Assembly (NCBI RefSeq): GCF_021347895.1
Contig: NC_067120.1
Span: forward strand, 16,601,361 to 16,665,360
DNA from: Acanthochromis polyacanthus
Taxonomy: Eukaryota; Chordata; Actinopteri; Pomacentridae
Direction of reading: 5' to 3'
DNA length: 64,000 nucleotides
Part shown: one piece after another, positions 36,101 to 43,499 of the stretch
Numbering within the stretch: the stretch's first letter is position 1
Layout: the number at the start of each line of letters is the position of its first letter
Program-made: the position numbers and the translations under genes
Notes under the pieces: generated by a model
The model's database searches: none
What the model was told of the DNA's origin: nothing
What the model saw: only the letters and a program-made list of their open reading frames with translations

Positions 36101-37957
36101 AATTTTGCTGTAGCCTACAGATATACATGACAAAAAGAATAATTTATGCAACAGACACAAAGACGTTCTCCCCTAATGCCCACACTGTATACATTTAGTC
36201 TTATGAAATCATCACTAAAATATATTTGACAACATGATACTAGATTTGTAATAATCAAAGAGTGTCCAGACGTTTGGCATCAGATTAAGAAATTATACCA
36301 AGTTATAAAGACAGAATCACCTTATTTGGGGTATTGATTTCAGCCCCATGTTGCAGCAACAGGACAGCAGTGGAGATTGATGGGATGTTTGCTGCTAAAT
36401 GTAGGGCTGTATTGCCATTAATGTCCACCAGGTTGGGCTCAGCATGATTTTCCAGCAGTATGTTCACACAGTGCTCATGCTGGCACTGCACCGCCTGTTA
36501 CAGTGAATAATTAACATAAATTCAGAGAGAAAACTGAGGACAAAGTCTTGAAACAATACACGAGGGAAAACAGTCAGCGATGATGTGTTATATTTAATTA
36601 AGAATCACTTTGTTTTAAGGTGTCATAATCCAGGATTACCTTCATTAAGGCGGATCGATTTTGATTGTCGCAAAGGTTAAGCTTGGCTTTGCTCTCAACG
36701 AGGAATTGCACCACCTCGCCATGACCACTTGCACAGGCAATATGAAGTGCAGTTCTGCAACAGTAAAGAGAGAATTCCTCGTATGCAGGAATGCTTGTTC
36801 TTACTAAAACAGCTTCACTTACCCTTAAAATGATTGTTAAAGAACTTGTTAAACCTTACTGGTTCATCCTTTCAAATAGTTTTTTTCAAGGTTTCATGAC
36901 TTGACCGTAGAGCTTTAACTATTTATCTGTGCTATCTCTCGTTATGTGTGAAGCATGGCTCTTATTTGCAAAGATTTGTCTTTAAACATCACTATCATTA
37001 TTGCATTATATTAACTTGACAGATGTTTTTGCTATCAAAAATAATAATTCCAGTAATTGCACTGAAATTTGGGATTTCCTATCATAAATGTCTTGTGTGA
37101 TATGTATGCAATGTCAGGTCTAATACTAACATGTCATAATTTAAAAAAAAAAAGCATGATTATTAGTATTACTTAAAATTGGTTGAAACAACAGACAAGT
37201 TCAAGTCTTACTCCCAGTGTTTTCCCCAATTACAAGCCATTCTGTAAATTACCTCAACTGCTTCACTTATAGCACTCAGTTACTTCTGACACATACTCAT
37301 TGTACATAGTAACTAGATCCTACCTTGAAACATAAGTAGTCCAGAAACAATGGGGTGTCATGTGCATTTTATTTAGTGCTTAAAATAGCTGATAGTTTGC
37401 TGTTAACAATCAAAATGTAGGTGACTATTAATCACAACGCAACATATTTAAAAAAAATAGCCTATACTCTATATTACACACAAAAATATACACTACAGCT
37501 GACATGCCGATACGAAATGCATATCATAGTCTATTGGTTTTTCCGAGCAAATGACTTCAAATCAACAAATGTGTTACTGAGAAGAAAATAGTCTATGGTT
37601 AGTTCTGTCAGTTAAAGACTCAGCATACACAAACAGTGGAAAAATAAATAGCTCCAAGAGAATGCAATAAATGTGTCAATGTTAAGGTTTGCTGTTGGTA
37701 GAAATTATTTCAGAAAACTTTTACTGACATGACACCAAGTGTTTTGATCCCACTTACCTGTTCTCCTTGTCCAGTTGATTGATATCATTCTTCTTAGCAA
37801 GCTGTTTCAGCTTTGCCAAATCACCCACTGAGGCAGCCTTGTGAACCTTCCCGAGGTCCTTGTCTTTCAGTTCATAACCAACAGACAGTACACTCCCATT
37901 GTCAGGGGTACCGGACGGGTGTTTCTTTTTCTTTGTAAAGCTGAATATCTTCTTCAT
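11904..37957 (-). CDS. ankrd26: Ankyrin repeat domain-containing protein 26 (whole gene, 42 coding exons)
   Basis: ANKRD26 in other vertebrates is a centriole distal-appendage protein needed for ciliary signalling and for docking PIDD1 in caspase-2 activation. Here the gene runs on the - strand from ATG at 37957 to TGA at 11904-11906. The N-terminus (MKKIFSFTKKKK..YELKDKDLGKVHKAASVG) and C-terminus (..TQQYLEVLKKNSRI) both match the family. The order is ankyrin repeats, acidic linker, CCDC144C-like segment, long coiled coil, DUF3496-like coiled coil, short tail. All intron phases close when exon 6 uses its inner acceptor, giving 9087 nt or 3028 residues. Human ANKRD26 is about 1710 residues; most of the extra length is the acidic middle. 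Exon coordinates are given in the part entries below. I am very sure of the gene, and sure of nearly all splice sites from GT-AG plus phase. Confidence 0.93.
12755..12811 (-). CDS. Possible alternative last exon of ankrd26
   Basis: After a pyrimidine-rich acceptor (tttttattttccagtag, ending just above 12811) the sequence encodes KVEKEAAVNELNKKFNRI followed by TAA at 12755-12757. The 18 codons have coiled-coil character. They are in phase 0, the phase left by exon 40, so splicing exon 40 to this segment would give a short alternative tail in place of exons 41-42. No donor site follows, so it could only be terminal. It may instead be chance or a relic exon. Confidence 0.3.
   Translation of the reverse strand, partial: KVEKEAAVNELNKKFNRI
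14339..15653 (-). CDS. ankrd26: ankrd26 exons 37-40 (DUF3496-like coiled coil)
   Basis: Exons 15506-15653, 15093-15383, 14721-14956 and 14339-14582 encode residues about 2664-2970. The first three are highly charged heptad-rich coiled coil (RLRTLLKTAKKKLRDQ; VDDLQVQLEKEASLRSHLEK; RTELERYRQLYAEELRLRK). They match the C-terminal domain shared by ANKRD26 and the CCDC144/POTE relatives. Exon 40 is a Gly/Ser/Leu-rich segment ending RVEDYLAK. Its true donor is CCAAG|gtctgc at 14339/14338; reading on would add only VCRH and a stop inside the intron. Confidence 0.9.
16160..17668 (-). CDS. ankrd26: ankrd26 exons 33-36 (coiled coil)
   Basis: Exons 17575-17668, 16879-16956, 16396-16530 and 16160-16272, residues about 2524-2663. 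All have GT-AG borders and compatible phases. Peptides include RLEIDNARLEAAAKQQSNK, VRGHLEELVTNLQSSKMTL, VQKQSVLSHTAQDSQALWEE and MEIEKKKVKKIAEQKKAVDA. The VQKQ...WEEEL segment is typical of the ANKRD26/CCDC144 rod. Proposed role: rod-like scaffold at the centriole. Confidence 0.9.
17736..19093. mobile_element. Palindromic, internally deleted Tc1/mariner element in an ankrd26 intron
   Basis: Both ends carry the same CACTCAACAAA terminus as the Tc1 element at 43500-45010, flanked by TA (17734-17735 and 19094-19095). The left arm keeps the transposase start region, with its ATG at 18031, and about 45 following codons. Near 18180 the sequence turns back on itself and repeats the transposase N-terminus and 5' leader in inverted orientation. 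The result is a fold-back element with long complementary arms and no complete transposase. The right arm is interrupted at 18276-18823 by a second element. It lies in the intron between exons 32 and 33 of ankrd26. Confidence 0.85.
18276..18823. mobile_element. PIF/Harbinger-like element nested in the palindromic Tc1 element
   Basis: A 548-bp insertion with inverted ends AGTTGGGTTTCCATTAC (left) and AGCTGCATTTCCATTAC (right, opposite strand), flanked by AGA on both sides (18273-18275, 18824-18826). The Tc1 copy at about 44738 reads tttcagagtggcc without the insertion, which defines the empty site and supports a 3-bp duplication. The - strand encodes a Myb/SANT-like fragment starting MARYVWTEEESETFLAIIL at about 18572, a domain found in a PIF/Harbinger accessory protein. 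No DDE nuclease is present, so it is nonautonomous. IS4EU-type elements carry similar domains and remain an alternative. Confidence 0.7.
19243..22506 (-). CDS. ankrd26: ankrd26 exons 26-32 (main coiled-coil rod)
   Basis: Exons 22293-22506, 21926-22109, 21587-21733, 20862-21324, 19903-20408, 19609-19761 and 19243-19418 encode residues about 1910-2523, an almost unbroken coiled coil rich in Glu, Leu, Gln, Arg and Lys. Examples are SRSMVKLQNIFHEYERSIQK, RTEEQHQVEVQERQKVELTL and LTDLERLQANSSLKEGHL-type heptads. Exons 29 and 30 are long (463 and 506 nt). The rod should form dimers and provide the binding surface for centriolar partners. All splice phases are consistent. Confidence 0.92.
22696..24337 (-). 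CDS. ankrd26: ankrd26 exons 22-25 (pre-coiled-coil segment)
   Basis: Exons 24159-24337, 23646-23861, 22939-22969 and 22696-22837, residues about 1721-1909. Exon 25 carries EMAEDFDELTQSSDTATDDI and a SGYRHASLLIQKLDS helix, a conserved feature just before the rod in ANKRD26/CCDC144 proteins. Exon 22 contains the tryptophan-acid motif SRASWDAGE. Exon 24 is only 31 nt but has clear borders (cctcag, AAG|gtaaag) and the right phase. Donor and acceptor phases are 2, 2, 0 and 1 at the successive exon ends. Confidence 0.88.
25576..26481 (-). CDS. ankrd26: ankrd26 exon 21 (large, charged middle)
   Basis: A 906-nt exon of 302 codons, phase 0 at both ends, residues about 1419-1720. Acceptor catcaaag before GAG at 26481; donor AAAGAG|gtagag at 25576/25575. 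It starts with the charged stretch EKDDAVGRCESD and then has APWEKRYEKIWVEVEKREVK and a short amphipathic helix (ELKEKFGELFKSRH). These are followed by acidic and Ser/Thr-rich linker, and it ends in a coiled-coil start (DMGRFKLEVGMLKVVFLSLEEE). Similar W-E-x-R-Y-E-x-x-W helices may be a conserved core of the family, which I infer rather than know. Confidence 0.88.
27070..28652 (-). CDS. ankrd26: ankrd26 exons 15-20 (small linker exons)
   Basis: Exons 28594-28652, 28437-28506, 28309-28353, 27447-27734, 27224-27325 and 27070-27140, residues about 1207-1418. Low-complexity acidic and Ser/Pro-rich linker, with tryptophan-acid motifs in exon 16 (EKAKWEPLS), exon 18 (ASDWDSAS) and exon 19 (SDWEPD). 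Exons 17, 18 and 19 are each a multiple of three and bordered by phase 1, so each could be skipped without shifting the frame. An optional 12-nt microexon at 27980-27991 would also keep the frame (see rejected items). Confidence 0.85.
29459..31803 (-). CDS. ankrd26: ankrd26 exons 12-14 (acidic linker)
   Basis: Exons 31632-31803, 29634-29695 and 29459-29552, residues about 1098-1206. Exon 12 is strongly acidic (KEDSTEDDDDDDDKEAEQDE). Exon 13 holds the motif EQDSWDSE. Exon 14 starts SHSEQSNIPHEEKQ. Junction phases are 0/1, 1/0 and 0/1. A long repeat occupies most of the intron between exons 12 and 13. Confidence 0.85.
30193..31364. mobile_element. DNA-transposon-like repeat in an ankrd26 intron
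   Basis: The left end (gtggtggatgcaattaa..aatcaaattaattac) and right end (gtgcgattaaacgtgttaac..taattaattaatcgaaattaaggtgttaaaagtcccagcc) match a repeat recognised in fish, whose copies have ATTAATCGCGATTAA-type ends and a closing AAGTCCCAGCC. The interior is AT-rich and degenerate with a T16 run near 30451. No transposase remains. The ends and superfamily are uncertain. Confidence 0.5.
32042..34159 (-). CDS. ankrd26: ankrd26 exon 11 (giant acidic exon)
   Basis: A single 2118-nt exon of 706 codons, phase 0 at both ends, residues about 392-1097. The chosen acceptor is gctgagcag before GGG at 34159, the one that gives the open acidic frame; the AG eight bases earlier leads into a different, Lys/Met-rich frame. 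Donor ATTAAG|gtaaaa at 32042/32041. The first 90 residues include a nearly uninterrupted Glu/Asp tract (about 33900-34075), coded by GAA/GAG/GAT repeats. The rest is disordered, rich in Asp, Glu and Ser. It carries seven tryptophans, six of them in short acidic/Ser contexts (at about 33424, 33391, 33217, 33049, 32899, 32632). This exon is the main reason the protein is much longer than mammalian ANKRD26. Confidence 0.87.
34263..34864 (-). CDS. ankrd26: ankrd26 exons 7-10
   Basis: Exons 34828-34864 (37 nt, DFEDNSQSESLS), 34677-34746 (MSKSAADEWPSSEDDDESVS), 34553-34595 (KLNLSKMIASKKGK) and 34263-34459 (ASVLRDTSLSGTESEPENEN and a Pro/Ser-rich tail), residues about 276-391. Exon 7 fixes the reading frame: only the frame with ATDKD at the end of exon 6 continues through it; the alternative frame meets a stop within exon 7. 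Borders are GT-AG throughout. Confidence 0.85.
35286..35442 (-). CDS. ankrd26: ankrd26 exon 6 (with a reading-frame conflict)
   Basis: The exon ends with donor AAAGATG|gtatgg at 35286/35285. From the outer acceptor (tctcctgcag, exon start 35442) the frame gives CSLLISEHGTQRNDG, which resembles the end of the ankyrin domain in the family (..HHVICQLLSDYKEK). That frame does not continue into exon 7. The downstream frame, KQQEEKMLGSPSQDIEAG...GPATDKD, does. One extra base in the A6 run at 35355-35360 would join them. Alternatively an inner acceptor (gtcatttcaag, exon start 35377) gives an open frame through the whole gene. Which is real cannot be decided here. Confidence 0.65.
35709..37957 (-). 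CDS. ankrd26: ankrd26 exons 1-5 (N-terminus and ankyrin repeats)
   Basis: Exons 37758-37957, 36640-36754, 36321-36494, 35957-36063 and 35709-35846, residues 1-244. The start is the ATG at 37957 (MKKIFSFTKKKK). A GTG 15 bases upstream is in frame but is not the likely start, because family members begin MKKIF. Ankyrin repeats follow, with signatures such as TALHIACASGHGEVVQFL, NGNTALHLAAN, GFTPLTVAVREDHIEMAEFL and SPLMIAAGNGQINMVRLLLQ, each repeat roughly matching an exon. The 5' end of exon 1 extends to 38046 as untranslated sequence after acceptor cttattttag. In ANKRD26 the ankyrin part is N-terminal and the coiled coil mediates most known interactions. Confidence 0.92.
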
Positions 37958-38308
37958 TGTATATGGCAGCACAACATTGCTTTTGCACCGTCACGACCTG
38001 CCACTCTTCTGGTGCTGGATGATCACCACAGGCGGCTCTCCCATCCCTAAAATAAGACGTGCAAAGCGGATTAGAAGCTGACAGCACGACGGGGCCGCTT
38101 GATATAAGAGCTAACGAACATATGTGCCGCAAAAAAATTTCCTCACAAAGTTATATAAAGTGAGGTTGCTTTCGCGTATCGTGATCGACTGCACACATCA
38201 TCATGTGTCTTATCTAAGTACTTTAGGTTACGGCAAAACATAGCAGCCATGCTAGCGGCAGCATCTGAGCAGTGCTATGCTACGTGTCCTGTCATCTGTA
38301 GACCGTAC

Positions 38309-38400
38309 CTTTCAGCAGGACGTCCTTTACCAACAGCACCTGGGCTTTAAGCACGTTAGCGTTTCATTGGTATATTGACTTTGATGCGATTGCGGCACAC
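38309..38400 (-). other. Probable ankrd26 5' untranslated first exon
   Basis: The - strand has a good donor, CTGCTGAAAG|gtacgg, at 38309/38308, which could join the acceptor above 38046. The transcription start is inferred, not seen. A start near 38350-38450 would place the X-box at 38481-38494 shortly upstream. Donor-like sites farther up (about 39106 and 39170, the latter CGTCT|gtaagt) are alternatives. Confidence 0.45.
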
Positions 38401-38480
38401 AGAAGCCGTTCTAATTAACGTTAGCAAAGGTCAACGTTGCTTTTATGCAGATAATTAGCAGCATAGCTTGGTGGTTACCC

Positions 38481-38494
38481 GTTGCCATGGTAAC
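38481..38494. promoter_or_regulatory. RFX X-box (GTTGCCATGGTAAC)
   Basis: A perfect palindromic X-box: half-sites GTTGCC and GGTAAC with the central AT. RFX transcription factors bind this element in promoters of ciliary genes. It lies about 170 bp upstream of the proposed ankrd26 first-exon donor. Confidence 0.75.
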
Positions 38495-38679
38495 TGACTG
38501 TACAAATGATATGCGACAGAGGTTATCCACTGAGCTAATATTCAGAATTTCAAAAACCTATTTTTTCACTGCTATCACACGATGCGTATTGTCATAACTG
38601 CACTTAACATGTAAAAGGAATAAAAAGAAAGCTTTGGCCATTGTAAAAATATTATTTAAAGTTATATTACGGATTATCT

Positions 38680-38692
38680 GTTGCCTAGCAAC
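38680..38692. promoter_or_regulatory. RFX X-box (GTTGCCTAGCAAC)
   Basis: A second X-box type palindrome, half-sites GTTGCC and GCAAC with one fewer central base, about 190 bp from the first. Two such sites in one intergenic region are unlikely to be chance. Confidence 0.75.
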
Positions 38693-39430
38693 ATAATCTC
38701 GCTTCTGATGGCTCAGTGCTGCGCCTCCCACGTCGTCACTTCACCAATGATGCAAACCGCCACATTTAAAATGAAAGGGTAGACCCGAGCACAGCGGAGA
38801 TTGTCTCTACAGCTCGGAAACACCACAGCTAATTTGCAAAACACAAAAATACTTTCGCTTTTCCTCCAATACGCGTGCAGGCGTCCGACGCTCCATGTAA
38901 AAACCCTTTACGCTGCTAACGCGGTGCTAATTAGCAAACGCTAGAGCTCTGGCTACAAATCAAACCTTAGACGGATATTAGATTAATTACAATGATAACT
39001 GGAAGACGAACACAAAGTCAGTATGTGAGAATACAACACTTTAGCTAACGCGAGCGTGTGTGTAATTGATGCTAACTACTGTATAATAACTCAAACACTG
39101 ACCTGTTGATTGTCCAAGTCAAGTCATTATCATCACAGAGCAAGCTTGAAGCTAACGAAGTACACTTACAGACGTTTGCTGGCTGTTCAGTTTTCAAAGA
39201 GCCAATCAGAATTGAGTTCGAGTTAATGACAGCTGTGACTGACAAATAGGCGGCTTCATTTTCTCCTAAGTTTGGTTTACAAGTCACGGAGGATCGTTTG
39301 GGTATGATTTGGAACATAGGCATAAGACACGCCCCGTTGAGCTGCGTGTCTATCGTGAGGCTAAGCTAGTGGGGACAAAATTTCAGTGCATTCCGTGGAC
39401 GGAGACGGTGCGAAAACGAAAACAAGAAGT

Positions 39431-41304
39431 ATGCCGGCTCATTGTGCTGCATACAAATGCAAAGTACGTCGGACGACTGAGACAAGGAAACTTGGAATAA
39501 CTTTTCATAGGTAAGATTTTTTTGGCTCCTTTTCATTATTAAATCTTGTTGTGAGCTAGCTAGTTCGCCACTAGCAAAACACTAACGCGAGCTAGCAGCT
39601 TGATAACCAAATACCAGACGATTAATAGTAGCTGTAGTATAGTTGTAAAAGCAGTAGTAGTAATACTAAAAGTACAAGCAGTAATAGTAGTATAAATAGC
39701 CATTAGATTCATAGAAGTAGTATAGCATTTGTAATAGCAGTGCCAGTATCAGCAGCAATAGTCGGTGTACTACCACCACTGCTACTAGTAGTAGTCGCAT
39801 TACTATTACTATTACTAGTACTACCAACAGTAGTAATAAAGCCTAATTCATATAAATCCAGATTACCATCTATATTCTTCCTCCAAACCAATTTTATGAT
39901 TGGGATTACAGCCAGTTCTATAGGACTGCTCTCAAATAATGGGAAATGTTACTAAACAAGGTTATACTTATCAGATTAAATAACTTTGGTCTTCAGTATA
40001 TTGGCTAATTCGGTTCTTTGTTCTTAATTTAATAGCATGATATCATTTCTTTTTAAATATGTTTTTGTGTACATGCTTATTTACTTCTCTGTCTACTTTT
40101 CTTACTCTATACAGGTTTCCCAGAGACTATGGGCTGAGGAGGAAGTGGGAGGTAGCTCTGAGGAGAGAGGGGTTTGCTGCAAATGATGAGTCGGTGCTCT
40201 GCAGCAACCATTTTCAACCTGATGAGTTTGACAGGGCTGGGCAGATTTGCCGGCTTAGACCTGGTGTCATTCCATCAGTGTTTAACTTCCCGGCTCATCT
40301 TAGAAGAGTAGGTGCTTTATTTACAAGGATGCAGCAACTCAGTTTTATTGAGTTTCATTATTTTCATGACAATTTACACTTTTTCTGTTACTTTATAGAT
40401 GACCCACTATGATCCAGTGCACACTTATTTTTCACCCTACTTGTGATTGTATCCCTGCTTTCATGCTAGTAGTATTTATATGCTCGTTGTATGTCTAAGT
40501 ATTTAAAATCATTTTTGTCATACTTAATGATTTTATATGAATCATTCAGAATCAACTACAATGCTGAGATGCTAAAATCTTTTTATTTTCTTTAAGCTTT
40601 ACACATGTCTTAGTGCGTCATCTGTACGTGTGCACACACACACACACATATGTATATATATTTCCCTGTGGGATTAATAAAGAACTATTTAAATCTATAT
40701 TCTTTTTTTCTTTAGCCTAAAGCAACAAGGACCACAGCAACCTCAAGGAAAGCTATGGAGAGCCTACACATCTCTCAGCATGCCACCAAGAAAGAACCTC
40801 AGCCTAATGTTGACCTTGTGAGTATTTGTACTTGATAAGTCCCCAAAAGGTGAGAGGATTATGGGCGTGGTCTCAATATGCATGGTGCTGGCAGTGGGAT
40901 CTATGAATGACTTTAAAATTGGTGGCCAATCACATATTTTTCATTTGTTTTTCTGCTAGGACCACAACTATTCGTTGCCCAGTTCTCCATCTGTTTTGAA
41001 GGCCAGGTTCAGTGAGGCTGCAGCCAGACTGTGGAGCATGGAGAAGAAGAAAAGAAATGCGGAGGTGCGAGAACGGAGGGCAAAGACCACTATAAAGGCT
41101 CTACTGAATGTTCTGAAAGAGAAGAACCTACTGACTAAGGAGCTTTGTGAGGGGCTGCGAATATACTTAGGTATGATGAAAATATTGTTTACTTGGCACC
41201 CTTTGTCAGACTACGTTTTTAGTATTTAAGGATACTTACTTATTTATGCAAATTGAATTTCAGATCTCCCTTCAGCCTCTCCTAAAAGAGGAAGCGTGCC
41301 GTGA
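39431..41304 (+). CDS. THAP domain-containing protein (THAP6-like), five exons
   Basis: Exons 39431-39510, 40115-40307, 40716-40817, 40960-41170 and 41264-41304 give 627 nt, 208 residues plus stop TGA. Phases (2, 0, 0, 1) all match and borders are GT-AG. Residues 1-90 are a THAP zinc-binding DNA-recognition domain: C5 and C10 (MPAHCAAYKC), W38, C56 and H59 (VLCSNHF), invariant P29 (TFHRFP), and the closing GVIPSVF box. Residues about 126-190 begin DHNYSLPSSPSVLKARF and form a basic coiled coil, as in THAP6-type proteins (about 220 residues). THAP proteins bind specific DNA in the nucleus. The orthologue is uncertain, so no symbol is given. The start is the only ATG in frame with the zinc domain. 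Confidence 0.88.
39628..39840. repeat. Degenerate AGT/ACT trinucleotide repeat in THAP intron 1
   Basis: The left half is built from AGT/TAG triplets (agcagtagtagtaatac.., tagtagtataa) and the right half from ACT/TAC triplets plus further TAG (actactagtagtagtc, attactattactattac). The arms are roughly complementary, so the tract could form a hairpin. Confidence 0.7.
40625..40695. repeat. (CA)n plus LINE-tail-like fragment
   Basis: A (CA)n run near 40630-40649 is followed by ttccctgtgggattaataaag, resembling the 3' tail of a fish LINE. It lies in THAP intron 2. Confidence 0.5.
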
Positions 41305-41854
41305 AAGCCTAGTGTCTGAAGCTACAAAATCATCGTTCAGCAAGAATGACCCATCTTTTGACCCTAAAAAACAATGGTGGGTTGGTGATTCTCTCGGATG
41401 GCAATGTTCAGGCGGTGAGAGCTGCTGAGCGGGCCATTTGCCATAGTCCTGGGCACGTACCACTTGAGTCTGTGGTCACACTTTTTGTCCGAGAAGAGAC
41501 TGGTACAGAGGACGTGTTTTTACTCGGGGAGTGCATCGAGGAAACCCAGTTTGGTACAGAGAACCACCAGTCTCTCTTGATTACTTACATTGTGTCAGTG
41601 TTCTTAAAAATAAGACTGAACTACATTGCCAGACTAATTTCCCTTGATTTACAAGGTGAAAGTACAAGAAAGAAATTGTGCAAAATGGCCTTCTTTTAGG
41701 ATTTCTAGCCATGATGGTGTATGAAGGTGAAGTGTGACTTGGGGACACACAACAATGTACGTGTTTCTTGTAAATGTCAGTGAACTCTATCCTGTTCTAT
41801 TTTATCTCCATGTTATATGTATATAACAGCCTAGAGCGAGTGATGTAAAACAAT

Positions 41855-41860
41855 AATAAA
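41855..41860 (+). terminator. Possible polyadenylation signal of the THAP gene
   Basis: AATAAA about 550 nt after the stop codon, followed by further AATAAA-like motifs to about 41885. It is the first strong cluster after the gene in this AT-rich stretch. Confidence 0.4.
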
Positions 41861-41885
41861 TAAATATTAATGATAAATAAATTAC

Positions 41886-43499
41886 ATTTACAATTAAATC
41901 ATTTGATTTAAAACATTTTCTACATAAGTGTATTTTTATCTTTCTATTTTTATTTCATATAGGTATATATGTAAGTATTTACATTTATATACATAATCGC
42001 TGAACATAAAAAATTCCCTGGCCTCTGGACCTAAACAGTAAGATAACCGAATTTGCATACTACATTGGTAGGAAGCCTTTTTACATTTTTTTTTAGATCA
42101 AATTTCCTCTATTAATGGCATGTGTTTTGTAGTTGACAATAAAGTAAACCACATGAAAACTGGTTGAGAAATGAGCAAATTATGATTTGTTTTCAATGTA
42201 CAGTACATGGATTGCTTTTTATGGGAATGTTGCCCCCTCCAAGATGGGCGCCACGTAGGCATGTCGCTTAGCCAGCTGCTTTTGGAAGTGAAGAGGCAGC
42301 TTGTTGTGTAAGAGCAAAAGTCTACCACTTGAGGGTGACATTTGTGTTGAAATCCTGCTTTCACTAAAGACAATATAGACAATACTTTATACACACGCAC
42401 ACACACATTCAAATCCCTACAGACTCAATGACTTGTGTCTGTGTCAGGGCAGATTTTTTTTAAATCTCACCTATCAGTTTGTTTTCCAAAGTGAACTAAG
42501 TGATAGGATGATGAAAATTCTTTAAAAATACAAATATGTTTATTGGATTGCATTATATATAAATTAACATTGGTCGTTTGGTGTGGTCACTTCAGCTTTG
42601 TTTTTCAGACTGTGAGATTTGTTTGAATTGATTTGTTTGACCTCGACTTAAAACTGTTCTGACTTCCTGATTTTATTATAGTATCTAATTCCTATGTTTT
42701 AATAAACATTGTGTTAGAAATACAGTATTCACAATAATATATCACTTGTTACATAGAAATACAATATGGGATGGAGCACTTGAACAACTTGTCCATTGTG
42801 ATCAGCCATCCTGCTGGGAGAAGCAATGTCCAGAATGTGTTTTACCCCTCAAAAATCAGTGTGTAACATTTCAATTCAAATGCCATGGAGCTGTAATCAT
42901 TGAACCAAGGCAACCAAACACATCTTTGTGACATCACACTGTCATAGTAGGCAGGCATATCACACACGAAAAGTGATTAACTGCCAGGAATAAAACTATT
43001 CATTTGACTGTGAAACAGCTTTGACATATATTCATATAAATAAAATTCTGTTGAGGTATTTGCTGAATACATTGTCAAGGTCTGCACTGCTTTTTTCACA
43101 CTGAGATATAACAACTTTAGTAGGTTTGAATTGTTCAGATTTAAACCAATTCTTCACTTGTCGTTCAACAGATGTGTTGGCATTAGACTGTCATTACCAT
43201 CCTCCAATTTACACAGCCTACAAATAAATAATGGAATTTATTGAGGCCTTTTATGGTATTAGCTTTGACAATATATGTCAAAACAGGTTATATTTGACGT
43301 CACAGTCAGGGGCTCTAAGCTACACTAAATCCCCCCAAATCCATCTGTAAGTCATGCTTTGATGCAAAAGCACCATCAAATATTTGCTCAAACGCAGTGA
43401 ATCAGAAAATCTCCTCCGCTTGCATTCTTGGATATGTGCCACTGCGTACTGTAGTCTATCAATCATTGACTTATTTATGCTTTATTCAGTATAATAGTA
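41886..43499. other. Intergenic DNA after the THAP gene
   Basis: AT-rich, no supported gene, no clear repeat apart from the Tc1 element that follows. Short open frames here lack splice context or homology. Confidence 0.55.

Larger units (their letters stand above)
38310..39430. promoter_or_regulatory. Divergent promoter region between ankrd26 and the THAP gene
   Basis: The two genes are head to head, with start codons about 1.5 kb apart. The interval holds two X-box palindromes (separate entries) and, at 38728-38790, a CRE-like cacgtcgtcac, a CCAAT core and atttaaaatg. No TATA box is clearly positioned. It is less AT-rich than its surroundings in places, as expected for a vertebrate housekeeping-type promoter. 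Confidence 0.55.

Noticed and set aside
37958..37972. Upstream in-frame GTG as ankrd26 start (adds five residues)
   Set aside because: Eukaryotic initiation normally uses ATG, and family members begin MKKIF, which is the ATG at 37957.
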